Positions 1 through 5,844 of a DNA stretch of 8,949 nucleotides are shown here, in pieces. This DNA is from Syntrophaceae bacterium (GTDB taxonomy: Bacteria > Desulfobacterota > Syntrophorhabdia > Syntrophorhabdales > WCHB1-27), in contig PLSJ01000239.1 in assembly GCA_003165115.1 (NCBI GenBank), positions 1 to 8,949 of the forward strand, given 5' to 3'. Each line of letters begins with the position of its first letter. Within the stretch, counting starts at the first letter, position 1. Position numbers and translations under genes: made by a program. The notes under the pieces were generated by a model that saw only the letters and a list, made by a program, of their open reading frames with translations, ran no database searches and had not been told where the DNA came from.

Positions 1-122
1 CCCCGGGGAAAATCGATGAAGACCCTTATGACCCCTTTGCCTTCATCAAACTCCACCTTTGTAATCATCCATGGCGGCTCCAGCTTGAGCGCTTTTGTAA
101 ACAGGGACTCCAGGTCTTGCAT
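1..122 (-). CDS. ISL3-like transposase, N-terminal fragment (cut by window edge)
   Basis: A minus-strand frame opens with ATG at 122-120 and stays open to the left edge, giving 40 codons. The protein starts MQDLESLFTKALKLEPPW and continues with a VEFDEG segment and then a VFIDFPR segment. The pattern of a short helical N-terminus, 'LEPPW', 'VEFD' and 'hhIDFPRG' just before a Cys-rich zinc finger is what I know from ISL3-family transposases. The zinc finger and the DDE catalytic domain would lie outside the window. A GAGGAG stretch about 10 nt upstream of the ATG can serve as ribosome binding site. Too little is visible to say whether the full gene is intact. The family call rests on this short N-terminus and the IS-like terminus next to it. 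Confidence 0.65.
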   Translation of the reverse strand, partial: MQDLESLFTKALKLEPPWMITKVEFDEGKGVIRVFIDFPR

Positions 123-185
123 CGTGTAGGGGCTCCTCTCTTTTTCGCTACAGTCTACCTTACCCATTCAGGATGAGAAAGAGCC
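1..185 (-). mobile_element. End of an ISL3-like insertion sequence
   Basis: The minus-strand reading from 185 starts GGCTCTTTCTCATCC, a terminus of the GG-CTCTTT type that I associate with ISL3-family inverted repeats. The start of a transposase-like frame follows 63 nt further in. Directly outside the terminus lies a run of eight A residues (186-193), which would suit an AT-rich 8-bp target duplication, as this family often makes. The element runs off the left edge of the window, so the second inverted repeat and the second copy of the duplication cannot be seen. The exact boundary at 185 is therefore inferred from one end only. The regulator gene next to it ends at 195, so the insertion sits just past its stop codon and leaves the coding sequence intact. 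Confidence 0.6.
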
Positions 186-194
186 AAAAAAAAT

Positions 195-860
195 TTATGT
201 CGTCCCGGTAAAACCTTTTCGGGTTTCTTCCCTGATATGCTCTATGTGCTCATTCAATGTCCTTGTCGCGTTGAGACCGTCCTTCTTTTTCAAAAACATT
301 ACTATTCTTTGATGGTGCTGGAGGGCTACTTCGGCCAGGGCCTGGTCCTCTTTCGTCCTGTTCCTGAACCTGGTCATCTCCTTCCGCAAGGCGTCGGCCA
401 TCCTTATCAGCCGGTCGCTCTGGCTCAAGGAACACAACATATGATGGAACTCGGCATCGAGTTGGACGAATTGTTCCGGCTTGCGGCCCGCCACCGCGCT
501 CTCCGATTTTTCGAGGTTTTCTTCGAGGTCTCTTATCTCGTTTTCTCCGATGCGGTCGATCGCTCTTTTGAGCGCAAGCGTTTCGACGGTCTTTCTGATC
601 TCCGAAAGCTCCTCGAGGTCTTCCGGCGCTATGTCGGCTATTTGGTAACCAGCCTTGTCGATACCTATAATCAGGCACTCTCTTTCGAGGGCATGAAGCG
701 CTTCCCTGACGGGCGTCCTGCTGATCCCCATTTCTTCCGAGATCTTCGTTTCATACAGCTTCGTCCCGCTGGGAATGGCGCCGCTGAGAAGCGCATTTCT
801 CAACTGTTCATAAACGATTCTTCTTAAGGGAGGTTGTTTCTTGATCTTGCTTACAAACAT
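195..860 (-). CDS. GntR-family transcriptional regulator, FCD (FadR-type) subfamily
   Basis: A ligand-responsive DNA-binding repressor or activator of about 221 aa, the usual FCD length. From the chosen start, residues 12-63 form the winged helix-turn-helix (IVYEQLRNALLSG, then ISRTPVREALHALE as recognition helix). Residues 82-210 form the helical FCD ligand domain, with candidate metal ligands D135, H139, H183 and H205 (LDAEFHH, HHQRIV and NEHIEH motifs). The frame stays open upstream to a GTG at 956 with another ATG at 893. I prefer the ATG at 860 because the GTG lies upstream of a good promoter (907-935), the ATG at 893 would leave only a few leader bases, and 860 gives a normal N-terminus. 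No start has a strong Shine-Dalgarno. It is divergent from zorA, and inverted repeats in its promoter suggest autoregulation. Its ligand cannot be named: FCD regulators usually sense small organic acids. Its stop lies 9 nt from the IS terminus. Confidence 0.9.
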   Translation of the reverse strand: MFVSKIKKQPPLRRIVYEQLRNALLSGAIPSGTKLYETKISEEMGISRTPVREALHALERECLIIGIDKAGYQIADIAPEDLEELSEIRKTVETLALKRAIDRIGENEIRDLEENLEKSESAVAGRKPEQFVQLDAEFHHMLCSLSQSDRLIRMADALRKEMTRFRNRTKEDQALAEVALQHHQRIVMFLKKKDGLNATRTLNEHIEHIREETRKGFTGTT

Positions 861-899
861 GGTATGTGTCGGAGTATCGGGATGCCGTTTCATGGGTAC

Positions 900-921
900 C
901 GTATATTGAATACGATATACG
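900..921. promoter_or_regulatory. Inverted repeat over the -10 box, candidate GntR operator
   Basis: CGTATAT (900-906) and ATATACG (915-921) are a perfect 7-bp inverted repeat with an 8-bp spacer. GTAT/ATAC half-sites are common in operators of FCD-type GntR regulators, and this one overlaps the -10 box of the regulator's own promoter. Autoregulation is the simplest reading. The site also lies between the regulator and zorA, so an effect on the zor operon is possible, but no zorA promoter could be recognised here. Confidence 0.5.
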
Positions 922-935
922 TAAATCCTTGTCAA
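907..935 (-). promoter_or_regulatory. sigma70-type promoter of the GntR regulator gene
   Basis: On the minus strand a perfect -35 hexamer TTGACA (935-930) is followed after 17 bp by TATTCA (912-907), a fair -10 box. Transcription would begin near 900, leaving about 40 nt before the preferred ATG at 860. Both boxes are embedded in inverted repeats, so a repressor bound there would block RNA polymerase. The match is by eye; the -10 is the weaker half. Confidence 0.55.
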
Positions 936-941
936 GGATTT
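923..941. promoter_or_regulatory. Inverted repeat over the -35 box, second candidate operator
   Basis: AAATCCTT (923-930) and AAGGATTT (934-941) form a perfect 8-bp inverted repeat with a 3-bp spacer (GTC). It covers the TTGACA -35 box of the minus-strand promoter. Its half-sites differ from those of the repeat at 900-921, so it may bind a second regulator, or only one of the two is functional. It could also fold as a small hairpin in a transcript read through from upstream. Confidence 0.45.
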
Positions 942-1050
942 CCTGAGGCTGTGCACATGGCGGCACTGTTATTGCATCTTCCTGTGGTATCTCCCCGGCC
1001 TCACAGGGGGTCGTGATTGCTCAAAAGGCAATGATTGCGAAGGAGCTACC

Positions 1051-2862
1051 GTGAATATTTATTTTTTGAAGGCCCAGTGGGCACTTTTCGGCCTCCGGGC
1101 GCCGGCTTTCTCGTGGTTGGTCTCGGCCGGTCTCATCACGTATTGCGCGACGATTTTTCTTCGGCAGGTGCGGGCGTCAAAAATCCGACAGCGCACCCTC
1201 TCCCTTGCCGACGGAAGACTCAAGGCGCTCCACGCCGGGCAGCCCGCGGCGCACCTGCGACACAGCGGCGTCTCCGGTCGCTTCCTGAAAGAAATAGACA
1301 GGGTCTTCAAAGACCTGCCGCCGCTGGAGAACACGTGGCAAACCATTTCTTCTTCCCTGATAAGCAGGGTCGACAGAAACGGGGAAGAGCGTTTCTGGAC
1401 CGCCGGGGACACCGGGGCCGTCTTCAGCGAATTGGCGGCGCAGCAGGGAGACGCGGGCTACAGGAACGCATCCGCTATCATCACGGGGGTAGGCCTTCTC
1501 GCAACCTTTCTCGCGATCCTCGTCGCCCTGCTCGACGTACGGCTGGCGAACAACAGGATACAGGGGCTTGACCTGCTTATCCAGGGGCTTTCGGGAAAAT
1601 TCCTCTCTTCGGTGGTTGCCGTCGGCTGCGCCACCACCCTCGTCTTCTTCGAGAGGGGTCTTTTCCACCCGGTGAGGGCGCGCACCCTCTCCCTTGGCGT
1701 TACCCTGCGGGGCCTGCTGCCCAGGTTGACGCCCTCCCAGATATTGCTCGACAGCCATAAGGAGATCGTGGAACGGTTAGAGGCCCTGAGGGACAGGGAC
1801 GCGGCGTTTGCCTCCGGGCTGGGCCGGGACCTGGCCCATGCCATAGAGCCTGCGCTGAATGAGATGGCCGTCACGTTCAATGAGTCCCTCACCGGCGCCG
1901 CTTCCGGCCAATTCGGGCAGATGTCGGAATCGCTGGGAAGCACGGCGGCCATGCTGCAGCAGATGAACAGCCAACTGGCCATGACGGGTAATGTCCTCAA
2001 TGAGCTGGTGGACATGGCAGCGCGCACGGCCGCGGACGAGACGGCGAGCCGGCAGACCCAGATTGCGCAGATGACGGGGGCAGTGGGCAGCCTCATGGAA
2101 AGGCTGGAAGGTCATACGGGAGAGTCGATGGGCTCCATGGAAAAGGCCATGGCCGCCATTACCCTCGATATGTCCCACAAGATGACGGACCTCTCGGCCC
2201 GGATGGCCGCCGTCATCGAGAAGGCTTCCGAGAGGTCCACGGGCAGCGCGCAGGAGGTGCTCCACCAGGCAGGCTCCCTTGCATCGAGAAGCAGCGAGCA
2301 GTTGGCTGTGCTCCTCGAAAGACACAGCGCCGAAATGGGCAAGGTAGACGATCTGAGGGACGCCCTCGACCGCACACTCAGACAGTTCACGCACGCCATC
2401 GGACGACACAACGAGACGACGGAGGGGCTTTCGTCCCTGGCCGCCGAGGTAAACAGGAACATCTCGTCCCTGGCCGGGATAACGCGGTCGGTCGCGGAGA
2501 GCCAGGAGGCGGCGGTGCGGGTCCTCTCCACGAGCTCCGGGCAAATCGAGCGCTTGACGGGTTTTGCGCGTGAGCAGGAGGAGGTATGGCAGCGGATCCA
2601 GGCATCGATGACCGCGTACGATAAGATGTTCCAGGCCGTGGAGGGCCACGCCAGGGAACTCCTCGCCCAGATCGCCCGGCACCTTGGCGGCTATTCGAGC
2701 GTCACGGAAAAGCACTTCACCCTGCTTACGACCACGGCCGACAACTTCATTTCCCAGGCGACCGGGCGCCTCTCGGGATCGATCGACGAGCTGGGAGAAC
2801 AGCTCGACGAGCTGCATGACGCCGTGAACAAAATGGCGTGCGCCTCGCAGGGCATGAGGTAG
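1051..2862 (+). CDS. zorA: ZorA-like MotA/ExbB-family channel protein with long helical tail
   Basis: Probable inner-membrane stator-like subunit of a Zorya anti-phage system. In known Zorya, five ZorA and two ZorB form an ion-driven motor whose ZorA tail reaches into the cytoplasm and helps recruit effectors. The 603-aa product has a hydrophobic segment at about 17-37, a soluble stretch to about 140, then two segments at about 142-163 and 184-204. These carry MotA/TolQ-like motifs (TGVGLLATFLAI; GKFLSSVVAVG). Residues 210-603 lack hydrophobic segments and read as a long Ala/Gln/Ser-rich helical, coiled-coil-like tail, somewhat shorter than I recall for the E. coli protein. The GTG start has a good ribosome site (AAGGAG at 1040-1045, 5 nt spacing). 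The next gene begins 3 nt after the stop, which fits one operon. No clear promoter was found in 957-1050, which holds only a short ATTGC/GCAAT inverted repeat (1016-1032). The tail superficially resembles a chemoreceptor, but there is no sensor or HAMP domain. Known and seen parts agree; the defence role is inferred from the gene trio. Confidence 0.85.
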   Translation: MNIYFLKAQWALFGLRAPAFSWLVSAGLITYCATIFLRQVRASKIRQRTLSLADGRLKALHAGQPAAHLRHSGVSGRFLKEIDRVFKDLPPLENTWQTISSSLISRVDRNGEERFWTAGDTGAVFSELAAQQGDAGYRNASAIITGVGLLATFLAILVALLDVRLANNRIQGLDLLIQGLSGKFLSSVVAVGCATTLVFFERGLFHPVRARTLSLGVTLRGLLPRLTPSQILLDSHKEIVERLEALRDRDAAFASGLGRDLAHAIEPALNEMAVTFNESLTGAASGQFGQMSESLGSTAAMLQQMNSQLAMTGNVLNELVDMAARTAADETASRQTQIAQMTGAVGSLMERLEGHTGESMGSMEKAMAAITLDMSHKMTDLSARMAAVIEKASERSTGSAQEVLHQAGSLASRSSEQLAVLLERHSAEMGKVDDLRDALDRTLRQFTHAIGRHNETTEGLSSLAAEVNRNISSLAGITRSVAESQEAAVRVLSTSSGQIERLTGFAREQEEVWQRIQASMTAYDKMFQAVEGHARELLAQIARHLGGYSSVTEKHFTLLTTTADNFISQATGRLSGSIDELGEQLDELHDAVNKMACASQGMR

Positions 2863-2865
2863 CCG

Positions 2866-3561
2866 ATGTCCCGTGGCAGGAGCGACGCCGTATTATCCAA
2901 TTCGTTCGTCGACCTCATGACCTCTCTGGCCGTGATCTTCATCCTGCTCCTCTGCGCGTCCCTCAACAACGCCCAGGAGGAGAGACGGACCACAAGGAAC
3001 TCGGTCCTCGCGGAGATGCAAAAAGCCCTTCATCAGTTCGTGTCCGGCGGGATAGAGGTGAAGACGGACCCCAACGACCCTCTCGGCCTTCTCGTCCTCG
3101 TACCCGAAGACCTTCTGGCCTTCAGGCTTGACCACGCCGATATATCGCCCGCGGGTGACGCCTTCCTGCGGGCCTTTATACCCAAGCTCTCCGCCGTCGT
3201 CTGTTCCCCCAGGTTTGCACACGAGGTGAACTCGATCATCGTCGAGGGGCATACGGATTCTTCCGGGACGGACCGGCATAACTGGGACTTGAGCCAGAAG
3301 CGGTCGATGTCCGTTGTCCGGGCCAGCCTGAACGTCCTCGATGACGGCGGCATGCGTGTGGAGAAGGCCGCGTTCCTTCAGCTCTTGTCCGCCACGGGCA
3401 GGGGCAGCGCGGAGCTTGTCAGGGACGTGTCGGGGGAAGAGAACACCGTGATGAGCAGGCGCGTCATATTCAAGCTCCGGTTCCGCTCCATCGAGCAGAT
3501 CCCGGTCGTCGAAACAATCAGAACGGTAAGAGGAGAACATGGAACGAAAGCAGCGGAGTGA
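2866..3561 (+). CDS. zorB: ZorB-like MotB/OmpA-family protein
   Basis: Partner of ZorA: a membrane protein with one N-terminal transmembrane helix (about 13-32) and a periplasmic OmpA-like domain that binds peptidoglycan, so that the complex is anchored to the cell wall. D16 in the motif NSFVDLMTSLAVIF occupies the place of the ion-carrying aspartate of MotB-type proteins. The OmpA domain spans roughly 75-206, with the core motif VEGHTDSSGTDRHNWDLSQK (126-145) and the closing motif SRRVIFKLR (197-205). The length of 231 aa fits ZorB. The ATG at 2866 has its ribosome site (GAGGT) inside the end of zorA, and the last 23 nt overlap zorC, so the three genes are probably translated as a coupled unit. 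A flagellar MotB or a Tol/Pal protein would have similar domains; the EH-signature neighbour makes ZorB the better name. Confidence 0.85.
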   Translation: MSRGRSDAVLSNSFVDLMTSLAVIFILLLCASLNNAQEERRTTRNSVLAEMQKALHQFVSGGIEVKTDPNDPLGLLVLVPEDLLAFRLDHADISPAGDAFLRAFIPKLSAVVCSPRFAHEVNSIIVEGHTDSSGTDRHNWDLSQKRSMSVVRASLNVLDDGGMRVEKAAFLQLLSATGRGSAELVRDVSGEENTVMSRRVIFKLRFRSIEQIPVVETIRTVRGEHGTKAAE

Positions 3562-4552
3562 CGACGCCCTGGTAAAAGACCTGACTTTTCTCATACGGGA
3601 GTTGGTGGATGCCCTCGACGACTCCGCCGGGCGTCTCACGAAAAAGCAGGCGGCGATGAGCCTCCGGAACCTGCAACGGACGGCCGACGGTAGAGGAAAA
3701 GCTCCTCCGGTGCACCGCGGCACGCCGCTCGAACGATACACGTCGGACTGGACCGATTATGTCTCCGGCAAAAAGGCGTCCCTCGACAAGAGGGCCATTA
3801 GGTTCCTCTGCTGGGTACCGGGGATCGCAACCGATGGCAGGTTCCTCGCGGCCTTCAAGAGTTCCGGGATCGGTCCCAGCCGGCGCACGCTGGCCGGCCT
3901 TGTCCGGTCGTGCCACTGCATGTGGGACGACATGCCGCGGATAAGCCCCTCCATCGACATCGTAAGGGGGTTGTTGCAGGCGTATGGAGGGAGCGATAAG
4001 GTCTTGCGCAAATGGCAGGCGCATATCGAAGTCCTGCTCGCGAAAGATGCCCCCCGGCGCATGGCCGACAAGCTCGTCGGCGGCGAAAGGAGCCTCGCCT
4101 CCTTCATGGAAGAATGGTGCATCGAGCCCCAGTCGGATTTCTTCCGGCGCGTGGTCGTCATCGCGTGCGCCGCGTGCCGCAACCGGCTCGACGGGCTCGA
4201 CCGCGCGCTTTTTGTGCTGCTCTTCAGGGACCTCCTGCCATGGCCCGGTTGGGACCCCCCGACGTTCAAGAGAGAGATAGGCGCCCTCATTCAGCACGAC
4301 CCCATGAGCGAACGGTCACGGGAGACGATCCAGAGGTTCGTGCTCCATTTCGAAGGGCTCGGCGATCCGCGTCTTTCCGCCAACCGCGTCCAATGGGCAG
4401 AGGTGCCGATTGCGGCCAAAGAACGCATGATCGACTGGCTTTGTAAGGAAAACCCCTATGTCTTCTCGGAGCACGTCTACCAGCAGGGCGAGGGATGGGT
4501 CTGGAAACAGAGGGCATCCCCGCACGACCCGCTGTCGTTCAGGGATGCATAA
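3539..4552 (+). CDS. zorC: ZorC-like EH-signature protein
   Basis: Cytoplasmic Zorya component with an EH-signature domain. In type I systems ZorC works with ZorA, ZorB and the helicase/nuclease ZorD and is thought to act at DNA. The product is 337 aa, clearly shorter than the roughly 560 aa I recall for the E. coli protein. It is mostly helical and has no signal peptide or membrane segment. The C-terminal part carries the expected pattern: LGDPRL (274-279), W286, the helix MIDWL (297-301), then NPYVFSEHVY (305-314) and WVWKQR (320-325). I cannot assign a catalytic site. The ATG at 3539 is preceded by AAGAGGAG and lies within the end of zorB. The gene ends with TAA, and 21 nt later a large inverted repeat begins. 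No ZorD or ZorE gene follows. The EH-signature call is from motif memory, so the family is likely rather than certain. Confidence 0.75.
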   Translation: MERKQRSDDALVKDLTFLIRELVDALDDSAGRLTKKQAAMSLRNLQRTADGRGKAPPVHRGTPLERYTSDWTDYVSGKKASLDKRAIRFLCWVPGIATDGRFLAAFKSSGIGPSRRTLAGLVRSCHCMWDDMPRISPSIDIVRGLLQAYGGSDKVLRKWQAHIEVLLAKDAPRRMADKLVGGERSLASFMEEWCIEPQSDFFRRVVVIACAACRNRLDGLDRALFVLLFRDLLPWPGWDPPTFKREIGALIQHDPMSERSRETIQRFVLHFEGLGDPRLSANRVQWAEVPIAAKERMIDWLCKENPYVFSEHVYQQGEGWVWKQRASPHDPLSFRDA

Positions 4553-4573
4553 ATAAGGTAGGCGGGCACACAC

Positions 4574-4660
4574 CGATCCCCTCACCCCAGCCCTCTCCCC
4601 CAAGGGGGACAACTGTTCCTACTCGCCCCTTTGGGGGAGAGGGCTGGGGTGAGGGGATCG
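4574..4660. repeat. 35-bp inverted repeat (REP-like palindrome), possible terminator of zorABC
   Basis: Two arms of 35 bp (4574-4608 and 4626-4660) are inverted copies differing at one position and are separated by 17 bp. Each arm starts CGATCCCCTCACCCCAGCCC and ends in an inner palindrome of five C, two or three A and four or five G. The paired, nested-palindrome design and the GC-rich sequence are typical of dispersed REP/BIME-like units found between genes in many GC-rich bacteria. In RNA it would form a very stable stem, so it may end zorABC transcription or protect its 3' end. There is no U-run after the stem, so a classical intrinsic terminator is not shown. Confidence 0.8.
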
Positions 4661-4669
4661 TCGGAGTAC

Positions 4670-4699
4670 TTGATTATTCTGCTTGAGTACAGGTATACT
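4670..4699 (+). promoter_or_regulatory. sigma70-type promoter of the RsbW-like gene
   Basis: TTGATT (4670-4675) and TATACT (4694-4699) are good -35 and -10 hexamers separated by 18 bp. Transcription would start near 4706, giving a leader of about 28 nt before the ATG at 4734. The promoter follows directly after the palindrome, so this gene is probably expressed separately from zorABC. Matched by eye only. Confidence 0.5.
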
Positions 4700-4733
4700 T
4701 CCCATGCGACCGATCAACAACGAGGAGAGGTTT

Positions 4734-5168
4734 ATGAGCGAAGATGCCGGTGTAAAATCAAACAATCCGATCAGGCGGCCTGCCACGGCCGACGCCATTC
4801 CGGTCTTTAAGGAGCTCGTGGTTGCCCACGCGAGAGAGATCGGCTACGAGGAGCGCAGGGTCCTGGAGATGGCCGCCGCAATCGAGGAGACCATCGATAA
4901 TATCCTCCGGTTTGCCTGTGCCGACGCCCCGGCGGAGATCAGCATAAAGTGCTCGAAGCATGAAATGGGTATGCTCGTCATTGATATAAGGGACACGGGC
5001 AAGCCATTTAATATGCTCGTGGCGAGTTCATTCCCGTCCACGGCCGATTTCGTCGAATCCGGAGAGAAGTTGTCGACCGTCAAGATGAAGAGGGCCTTCA
5101 AGAACGTCGAATACCGGAGAGATGGGGACGAGGGCGTAAATATACTGGCCTGCATCGTTCCGAAATAA
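4734..5168 (+). CDS. RsbW-like anti-sigma/serine-kinase-type ATP-binding protein (HATPase_c_2)
   Basis: A small cytoplasmic protein (144 aa) with a GHKL-type ATP-binding fold like RsbW/SpoIIAB. Such proteins bind a sigma factor or phosphorylate a STAS-domain antagonist in partner-switching pathways. The N-box is AIEETIDNILRFA (49-61, with E52 and N56 in the catalytic/Mg positions). The G1 box is DTGKPF (87-92). The usual G2 loop (GxGL) is replaced by GEKLSTVKMKR (110-120), while the following VEYRRDGDEG and NILAC strands fit the family. The weak G2 box leaves ATP turnover uncertain. The frame continues upstream to ATG 4704 and TTG 4683, but ATG 4734 has a strong ribosome site (GAGGAGAGG, 4722-4730). 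No STAS partner or sigma factor gene is in the window, so its target is unknown. It converges with the AOR operon, 38 nt between stops, with no clear terminator in the gap. Confidence 0.8.
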   Translation: MSEDAGVKSNNPIRRPATADAIPVFKELVVAHAREIGYEERRVLEMAAAIEETIDNILRFACADAPAEISIKCSKHEMGMLVIDIRDTGKPFNMLVASSFPSTADFVESGEKLSTVKMKRAFKNVEYRRDGDEGVNILACIVPK

Positions 5169-5206
5169 TCTGCCGGCACATATATCGAACCTGCGCGGGA
5201 TGCACC

Positions 5207-5497
5207 CTATCCGCCCGCGATGAGGAGCGCGAAGGCCACCGTGTCGCCGTCCCTCATAGGCCTTGCGCCGATGTCGTCCCGCCCCTCGCCCACGGCTTCT
5301 CCGTTGATGGTGAAGAAGATATCGGGGGCCACTTCCCCGTCCTCCCCTAGGACGACCGCGTCAAAATTCTTCACTTCCCTGGCGAGCCGGCCGAGAAGGT
5401 CGGAAAATCGCCCACCCGCAAAGTCGACGTCGATCTTTTTCCTGCCAAGGTCTTTCGTGATCAACTGGAGGCTCAGGAACTCGACCGTGATCTTCAC
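5207..5497 (-). CDS. MoaD/ThiS-family sulfur-carrier-like protein
   Basis: A 96-aa beta-grasp protein ending ALLIAGG. The C-terminal Gly-Gly is the site at which MoaD and ThiS are adenylated and thiocarboxylated to deliver sulfur to molybdopterin or thiazole. The pattern VKITVEFLS at the start, a middle helix (RFSDLLGRLAREV), and DIFFTINGEAV and MRDGDTVAFALLIAGG at the end fit the family. As last gene of an AOR operon it may serve in making or inserting the tungsto/molybdopterin cofactor; that role is inferred. I chose the GTG at 5497 rather than an ATG at 5518 because an AGGAGGAGG ribosome site lies 4 nt upstream and because GTGA makes a start/stop overlap with the ferredoxin gene, a sign of translational coupling. 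It is somewhat longer than the roughly 80 aa of MoaD. Confidence 0.85.
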   Translation of the reverse strand: MKITVEFLSLQLITKDLGRKKIDVDFAGGRFSDLLGRLAREVKNFDAVVLGEDGEVAPDIFFTINGEAVGEGRDDIGARPMRDGDTVAFALLIAGG

Positions 5498-5835
5498 CCG
5501 ACCTCCTCCTGCGCACATCTTTCATAACGCAGCGCGTGCGCCTGGCACGCTTTGGCGCACGCCGGGTCTCCCCCGCAAAAATCACATTGCGCGAGACCGG
5601 TGCGCCTGTACTCTTCAAACATGGTCGCGCGTCCGGGCCCGATGTCACCGGCCATGATGACAGCGAGGTCCCGCCGGTGCACCACGGGCAGGTAGCCCGA
5701 CGACCCGCCCAGCCTGACGACCCGTATCCGTGACCGGGCGGAATTGACCGAGCCGGTCTTTTTTACGGAACAGACGATCTCACAGAGCCTGCACCCCGTA
5801 CAGCTCTTCGCGTCGATCCGGAGCACCTCCGTCAT
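5494..5835 (-). CDS. 4Fe-4S ferredoxin-like protein, probable AOR electron-transfer subunit
   Basis: A 113-aa iron-sulfur protein with two clear cysteine groups: CTGCRLCEIVC (12-22) and CDFCGGDPACAKAC (residues about 83-96). The first group is the start motif of HycB/HybA-like ferredoxins, where it is followed by NPARSRIRV-type sequence; here SVNSARSRIRVVRL is seen. Members of that family usually carry further cysteine groups at the C-terminus (CxGCGxC...C); this one ends at 113 aa after the second group, so at most two 4Fe-4S clusters are expected. It lies 9 nt after the AOR gene and overlaps the MoaD-like gene, so it is probably the electron acceptor or small subunit of the AOR. The ATG at 5835 has a fair ribosome site (AGGCGG). 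There is no signal peptide, so it is cytoplasmic. Confidence 0.88.
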   Translation of the reverse strand: MTEVLRIDAKSCTGCRLCEIVCSVKKTGSVNSARSRIRVVRLGGSSGYLPVVHRRDLAVIMAGDIGPGRATMFEEYRRTGLAQCDFCGGDPACAKACQAHALRYERCAQEEVG

Positions 5836-5844
5836 GCATTCCGC

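Noticed and set aside
861..956. N-terminal extension of the GntR protein to GTG 956
   Set aside because: It would place the promoter and both inverted repeats inside the coding region and adds 32 residues absent from normal family members.
1777..2817. Long minus-strand open frame opposite zorA
   Set aside because: No recognisable domain and composition typical of an antisense shadow in GC-rich DNA.
1678..2862. Methyl-accepting chemotaxis protein reading of the helical tail
   Set aside because: No periplasmic sensor, HAMP domain or conserved chemoreceptor hairpin tip was seen; the tail belongs to a MotA-like channel protein.
1051..3561. Flagellar MotA/MotB stator pair
   Set aside because: ZorA-type tail of nearly 400 residues, no flagellar neighbours, and an EH-signature gene overlapping the second gene point to Zorya instead.
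4574..4660. CRISPR-like or simple intrinsic terminator reading of the palindrome
   Set aside because: Only one inverted pair with no repeated spacer units, and no U-run after the stem.
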